From contig JBJHCR010000030.1 of assembly GCA_050486105.1 (NCBI GenBank), positions 1 through 32,892 of the forward strand: 32,892 nucleotides of DNA, given 5' to 3'. The notes under the pieces were generated by a model. That model worked only from the letters and a program-made list of their open reading frames with translations. It had not been told where the DNA came from and made no database searches. This DNA comes from JAEXNA01 sp050486105 (GTDB taxonomy: Bacteria > Vulcanimicrobiota > Xenobia > Xenobiales > JADMJV01). The position numbers were made by a program, and so were the translations under genes. Below are positions 29,601-32,892 of the stretch, piece after piece (position 1 is the stretch's first letter; each line of letters opens with the position of its first letter).

Positions 29601-30782
29601 CTAGTTACCGTGAGACTGAGCCCAGGACAGGAGCAAACCCGAAACCGATTCGGGCACACGCTCCTTTAAGAGATCGACGACACAGAGAGAAAGCTGTTGG
29701 TTCTGGTCGATGAGCCGGAAGTTTCGCGAAGCCAGAAGCTGCTCAGACCTCCGCAATTTATCGATCTCGTTTTCCCGATCGGATTTGATGTTCAATAGCC
29801 CGTTGTTCGCCTGACGTAGTGCCCCGCACTCGTCGAGAGCCTCCCTGAGGTTGAGCTTAACTTCTTCCAACTCTTCGATGCGCGCGTCCAATACGTGCTG
29901 AGTAATCACAAGATTGGCTTGGAGATTGCGAACATCATCCTCCATCTGGTCAACTCTCGCCTGCATCTGATCAGGCGTTCGGCGTTTGATCGAAATCCCG
30001 TAGGGGTTTTCGGGGTCTCCTTTGCACTCATCCACCATTTCCAAAGTACTGTCCGGGATCTCGACCTCAGCTGTACCTGACTCTACGGGGGCTAATCCCT
30101 TAGCCTGCCACTGCCCCTCCATCCTTGAGAGCCACTTCTCGAGCCTCTTGGCTCGCCCGGCGCCGAGACGGCCGTTGCCGTGGAGGAATCCAGAGATAGT
30201 AGCTGGATGGCATCGCAGAGCAGTGGCGGGAACCTTTTGCGCCATGCTCTGCGCTTCGAGGATCGCCCGCAGTCGCTCCCGTAACACCTCTTGGTCGTCC
30301 GGAGCTGGCTCTGGGGGCTTTCCGGCTTCGGTCTTGGTGACCCAGTCCCGCAACTTCTCGAAGTTTCGAGGGCCGAGGTTTTCACGGCCAGAAAGAAAGG
30401 CACAGATGCGCGAGACCCCCACCGAGGAGCCCCTGGCAACGTCGGCCTGTTTCAGCCCATGCGCCGCGATCACAGCTCTGAGCCGCTCTCTCAGCTCTTG
30501 CCGCCCTACACTCACCTTCGTCTCACCCATCACTTCCTCCAATCCAATCTTGTACAATTTGGGCCGCCGTCTTTGCCCGCGCCTTGTAGCCACCAGCTCG
30601 GAGCACTCGCCGGCGCACCGTGCAGGCCTATACGTCTCAATTCTTCCGTTGGCCACCACGGTGACATCGGGTTCCACGCCTAGCAGATCCCCGCAGCCAG
30701 GGCAGGGAATGGTCACGTCCTCAAAGGTCTTGGCGGCCTTAGGGACGACTAGCGGATTGTCGCCGGGGTGGAGGGCTAGCAT
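29601..30782 (-). CDS. Zinc-ribbon, tandem-HTH, coiled-coil protein
   Basis: 393 aa, ATG 30782 with a weak ribosome binding site. N-terminal zinc ribbon (C27-x2-C30, C56-x3-C60). Two similar XRE/Cro-type HTH units follow: about 95-152 (RERLRAVIAAHGLKQADVAR, then VGVSRICAFLSG) and about 165-220 (RERLRAILEAQSMAQKVPAT, then HPATISGFLHG). They look like an internal duplication, sharing RERLRA and similar (L/F)xG ends. A long coiled coil (about 275-380) completes the protein. An in-frame ATG 30530 (Met85) with GGAGG five bases upstream could give a 309-aa form lacking the ribbon. Probably a DNA-binding regulator or origin/replication factor; the specific function is unknown. Confidence 0.75.
   Translation of the reverse strand: MLALHPGDNPLVVPKAAKTFEDVTIPCPGCGDLLGVEPDVTVVANGRIETYRPARCAGECSELVATRRGQRRRPKLYKIGLEEVMGETKVSVGRQELRERLRAVIAAHGLKQADVARGSSVGVSRICAFLSGRENLGPRNFEKLRDWVTKTEAGKPPEPAPDDQEVLRERLRAILEAQSMAQKVPATALRCHPATISGFLHGNGRLGAGRAKRLEKWLSRMEGQWQAKGLAPVESGTAEVEIPDSTLEMVDECKGDPENPYGISIKRRTPDQMQARVDQMEDDVRNLQANLVITQHVLDARIEELEEVKLNLREALDECGALRQANNGLLNIKSDRENEIDKLRRSEQLLASRNFRLIDQNQQLSLCVVDLLKERVPESVSGLLLSWAQSHGN
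30528..30540 (-). promoter_or_regulatory. Internal start with perfect Shine-Dalgarno
   Basis: The minus strand reads GGAGG (30540-30536), five bases AAGTG, then ATG (30530-30528) in frame with the tandem-HTH protein, beginning MGETKVSVGRQEL. The gene's own ATG at 30782 has no comparable site. Confidence 0.65.
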
Positions 30783-30789
30783 GGGGGCC

Positions 30790-31008
30790 CTACCATAGAG
30801 CCTCCGTCGCTTTGGGCCTGCGGGTCCAACTGCAGCAACTGCAGACCATCCGTCGGAGTCCTGAGAAATCGCACGCGCAGCCGCACTCTTCCCAGTCGCC
30901 CCGACACACTCCGCAACGACCCTTAGGCTGCAGGACCTTGATCATCTTCTTAAGCGCGGCGGTCTGAGCAGTCAGTCGGGCGATTTTGGTGTCTTTAGAG
31001 ATCCCCAT
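30790..31008 (-). CDS. Small Cys-rich protein, 72 aa
   Basis: ATG 31008 overlaps the previous stop as TGATG, so I reject the longer frame from 31068. N-terminal helix (KIARLTAQTAALKKMIKVLQ), then eight Cys in about 28 residues (C32, C35, C42, C44, C46, C56, C58, C59), which points to one or two zinc sites. Basic C-terminus. No family recognised; in operon with the tandem-HTH protein. Confidence 0.65.
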   Translation of the reverse strand: MGISKDTKIARLTAQTAALKKMIKVLQPKGRCGVCRGDWEECGCACDFSGLRRMVCSCCSWTRRPKATEALW

Positions 31009-31391
31009 CACACACCCGCCTTTTCTCTGGCCCCGCAGGTACATTCTTTGAGGTATGTCCAACCCCAAAGAAGCTTGAACTCACACTTGCAGTAGGAGTA
31101 CCAGAGAAGCGCTAGTGAAGCTTCCCGGAACGTATTACAGTGGATGAGCCCGCTCTCATTCAGGCTATAATAGTAAGGCAAAGCCGAGAATGGTCGCTCC
31201 CTAGACTGGGAATTTTCTATTGTCCCAAGAACTCCACGGTCTTGGTGTCGAACCTTCCACTGTTGAGGTTCAGCTTTTATTTCCAAGCCTTTGAGTTGCT
31301 TGTTAAACTCATCAGTCTGGCTGTCAACTGTCGCCCCCATCTGCTCTTTGAGGGACTGGAGCTGCTTCAAGATTTCAGAGGTATCGTTCAC
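31008..31391 (-). CDS. Hypothetical protein, 127 aa
   Basis: GTG 31391 with GGAG seven bases upstream; it overlaps the previous gene by 17 bases. N-terminal coiled coil (EILKQLQSLKEQMGATVDSQ), Ser/Tyr-rich middle (SALPYYYSLNESGLIHCN), and a Cys-rich C-terminus with CKC and CTC that may bind zinc. Unknown function. Confidence 0.6.
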   Translation of the reverse strand: MNDTSEILKQLQSLKEQMGATVDSQTDEFNKQLKGLEIKAEPQQWKVRHQDRGVLGTIENSQSRERPFSALPYYYSLNESGLIHCNTFREASLALLWYSYCKCEFKLLWGWTYLKECTCGAREKAGV

Positions 31392-31908
31392 GGCTACTCT
31401 CCTTCGTTGCGCTTGCTACCCAAGATTCGAGGAGCTTCCTAAGCGCCAGTCTCTGGGTCGCAAAACCAGGTGGCCACTTCCTGTCCGACCCAGGATGGTG
31501 CGCCGTCCAATACTTCTTGGCTCCAACGCAGACAGGCTTCAAGAATCCCATGTAGTGCGCGGATTGCTTATCATAGACCGCTGTGAGTCCGGGCCCGTGG
31601 CCGGCGCATACTTTGCCAGGCACTAGCTTGACGAGCCTTCTAAAATCGCTTCCCTCCAGTGCGGCCTCACAACGCTTAATCAAGTCGAAGAACTGCTGGT
31701 TACCAATTTGAGGGCGCGGATCTTCCAGGTAAACAAGATCGTCATCAGTCGGGTGTACTCGAATCCGTTTGCCATTATCGATTCGCACAGCCAGCCACAT
31801 GCCAGGATTGCGAGCTGAGAGAATCCGTCCCCATTCGCCTCTGTATCGGACTCGGCTGCCACGGTAGGCGGGAACGTTGTAGGCTTTGCGGATGTAGGAG
31901 AGGCTCAT
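31375..31908 (-). CDS. Phage accessory protein with YNVPAYRG domain
   Basis: 177 aa, ATG 31908 with GGAGG about seven bases upstream and ATGA overlap. The first about 60 residues (YNVPAYRGSRVRYRG, RIRVHPTDDDLVYLE) match a small beta domain of unknown function that recurs in phages and integrative elements. The rest (about 65-177) is separate: NQQFFDLIKRCEAALEG, a glycine segment, and a basic helical C-terminus. The two parts may be a fusion. Confidence 0.65.
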   Translation of the reverse strand: MSLSYIRKAYNVPAYRGSRVRYRGEWGRILSARNPGMWLAVRIDNGKRIRVHPTDDDLVYLEDPRPQIGNQQFFDLIKRCEAALEGSDFRRLVKLVPGKVCAGHGPGLTAVYDKQSAHYMGFLKPVCVGAKKYWTAHHPGSDRKWPPGFATQRLALRKLLESWVASATKESSRERYL

Positions 31909-32132
31909 TGGTCACCCTCCCCGTTGGGTCTGTTAAAGCTTATTCTGTCTAACTCTTCACAAGAGAGCGCCTTGCCGTCTACGTAGTAATAGGGACGACC
32001 GTTTGCCGTCTTGTCAGCCCCTTCCTTAAGGGCGGAAAGAACATGTGTGGCAAGCGAAGATGGAAACTCGCCCTCTACGGATCCCAGCGGCTCCCCGGTC
32101 TCTGTGAGATAGTAAGTGCGCCTAATTTTCAT
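31905..32132 (-). CDS. Hypothetical protein, 75 aa
   Basis: ATG 32132 with GGGGAG six bases upstream; an adjacent GTG at 32135 is less well placed. Product MKIRRTYYLTETGEPLGSVE, then LATHVLSALKEGADKTANGR and YYYVDGKALSCEELDRI, with an alpha/beta pattern. No family recognised. Confidence 0.6.
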   Translation of the reverse strand: MKIRRTYYLTETGEPLGSVEGEFPSSLATHVLSALKEGADKTANGRPYYYVDGKALSCEELDRISFNRPNGEGDQ

Positions 32133-32364
32133 CACTATCTCCCCTTTCTATACAATGCTCACAGCGCCACCAGGTGGGTGCGTGGTAACAGTGATCCTGG
32201 TCGGGCAGCGCCAGGATCTGCTCTGATTCTGGCTGGCCATCCGACCTCATGCGCTCCCCACACTTGGGGCAGTCTATAGAAACGGAGTGCCGGTTCTGGT
32301 ACTCGATGCGTTGCAGCATCTCTAAGATCGAAGGCGGCGATATCATGCGCTTGCGGTCAAGCAT
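32122..32364 (-). CDS. Small zinc-ribbon protein, 80 aa
   Basis: ATG 32364, overlapping the preceding gene by 8 bases and the next by 11. Contains CPKC (32-35) and CEHC (68-71), a classic zinc-ribbon layout. The N-terminal helix is ILEMLQRIEYQNRHSV. Function unknown; small zinc proteins are frequent in phage early regions. Confidence 0.65.
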   Translation of the reverse strand: MLDRKRMISPPSILEMLQRIEYQNRHSVSIDCPKCGERMRSDGQPESEQILALPDQDHCYHAPTWWRCEHCIERGDSDEN

Positions 32365-32593
32365 CGCTCTCGCCCCTCAATCTCCGCGAAAACTCTCTCC
32401 ACTCGGGCAAAAACAGGTCCATCTCAAAGACCCCAAAGCCGCCTCGCTCCGCTATGCGCTTCAAGCTTTGATGGTTGCCGTAAATTTTCGCGTAGACCTC
32501 AAAAGCTTGCTCCGCAACCTCCCAGGGAATCTCTAATGGGTGAGGAGCGAAATCAGGAGAATACTGGACAGGGAAATTCCTTGAATTAGACAT
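32357..32593 (-). CDS. Hypothetical protein, 78 aa
   Basis: ATG 32593, two bases after the previous stop; the longer frame from 32692 overlaps the upstream gene and is rejected. Product MSNSRNFPVQYSPDFAPHPL, then PWEVAEQAFEVYAKIYGNHQ, SLKRIAERGGFGVFEMDLFL and REFSRRLRGES. The QSLKRIAERGGFG segment looks like a small HTH or helical domain. No family recognised. Confidence 0.6.
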   Translation of the reverse strand: MSNSRNFPVQYSPDFAPHPLEIPWEVAEQAFEVYAKIYGNHQSLKRIAERGGFGVFEMDLFLPEWREFSRRLRGESDA

Positions 32594-32595
32594 GC

Positions 32596-32796
32596 TCACA
32601 AAACCCCTCCGCCCTCGGAAACTGCCGCACCCTTCAACCCCTTCTCCATCAATTGCCCAAGCTCGATGATGGCGGTCCTTGCCTTCAGACACTTTGGCTC
32701 GATCGCCAGGCAGGCGTTCCGAAACTCAATGCTCGCAGCGATCATCCTATCCCTGGCTTCGATGTAATGCTCAAGAAAAGGTGGGTGCTCACTCAT
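32596..32796 (-). CDS. Hypothetical protein, 66 aa
   Basis: ATG 32796, chosen over TTG 32805; it overlaps the preceding stop by 8 bases. Entirely helical-looking: HPPFLEHYIEARDRMIAASI, then EFRNACLAIEPKCLKARTAI and ELGQLMEKGLKG. Unknown function. Confidence 0.55.
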   Translation of the reverse strand: MSEHPPFLEHYIEARDRMIAASIEFRNACLAIEPKCLKARTAIIELGQLMEKGLKGAAVSEGGGVL

Positions 32797-32892
32797 CGCT
32801 CTCAACCCCTCGCTCCTGTAATAGGGACAGGAGTTTTTCGCTCATTCTCTCCCAGTAGTCCCATCTGGCCGAATTCGACGAAAACCCTACCA
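32789..32892 (-). CDS. Partial gene at right edge
   Basis: The frame stays open to the window edge and ends at 32789 with ...SARWDYWERMSEKLLSLLQE then RGVESDE. Only the C-terminal 33 or so residues are present; an internal ATG at 32845 would give just 18 residues. It shows that the leftward operon continues beyond this window. Confidence 0.5.
   Translation of the reverse strand, partial: VGFSSNSARWDYWERMSEKLLSLLQERGVESDE

Noticed and set aside
29660..29700. QLSLC near the end of the tandem-HTH protein as a clamp motif
   Set aside because: The aromatic or leucine at the last position is missing and the segment sits in a predicted helix.
1..32892. Integrase, transposase, holin with a certain family motif, spanin lipobox
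   Set aside because: None found on either strand; they may lie outside the window, so no claim on lifestyle is made.

Overview
The window is most of a tailed double-stranded DNA phage or prophage genome. Every gene I can support lies on the minus strand, so transcription runs from right (about 32.9 kb) to left (about 0.4 kb). Genes are packed tightly, and many stop/start junctions overlap as ATGA, GTGA, TGATG or TTGA. Many genes have GGAGG-type ribosome binding sites. The sequence is fairly GC-rich. The head genes (portal, protease/scaffold, gp36-like and gpG-like proteins) resemble Mu-type heads. The tail genes (tail tube, frameshifted G/GT chaperones, tape measure, no sheath) indicate a long non-contractile siphovirus tail. 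The amidase carries a copper-amine-oxidase-N-like domain of a kind common in Firmicutes, which is only a weak hint about the host. I see no integrase, transposase, tRNA, CRISPR array or insertion sequence, so the lifestyle is undecided.

Layout, in order of transcription. (1) 32.9-30.8 kb: small early genes, several with Cys-pair zinc motifs. (2) 30.8-22.6 kb: a DNA-metabolism and replication module. It contains a zinc-ribbon/tandem-HTH/coiled-coil protein, a PD-(D/E)XK nuclease, an SNF2-type helicase, a D12-class DNA adenine methyltransferase, a DnaB-type helicase, and a lambda-O-like initiator whose gene carries five 19-bp iterons (a probable replication origin). It ends with a zinc-ribbon protein bearing two ribbon-helix-helix units. 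(3) 22.62-22.34 kb: the main internal non-coding gap, with a rho-independent terminator, three palindromes, and a 21-bp motif (one mismatch) that recurs inverted beside the origin iterons. (4) 22.3-15.3 kb: packaging and head genes. (5) 15.3-2.6 kb: tail terminator, tail tube, G/GT chaperones with an A AAA AAA slippery site, tape measure, tail hub, a 776-residue beta-rich protein, BppU-like proteins, a collagen-like fibre and an S74-type fibre. (6) 2.6-0.4 kb: membrane/coiled-coil proteins, the amidase endolysin, a frame-disrupted HExxH protein and a 45-codon gene. A 17-bp perfect hairpin follows at 0.24 kb.

For a second look: the intragenic iteron origin and its shared 21-bp motif; canonical sliding-clamp-binding pentapeptides (QLDLF, QLELF, and a QLELWL variant) in three replication-module proteins; the two zinc-ribbon plus tandem DNA-binding-domain proteins, one with a nested start behind a perfect GGAGG; and two loci (578-971 and 5346-5701) where homology continues across reading frames. 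The latter implies extra single bases, either real decay or sequence error.
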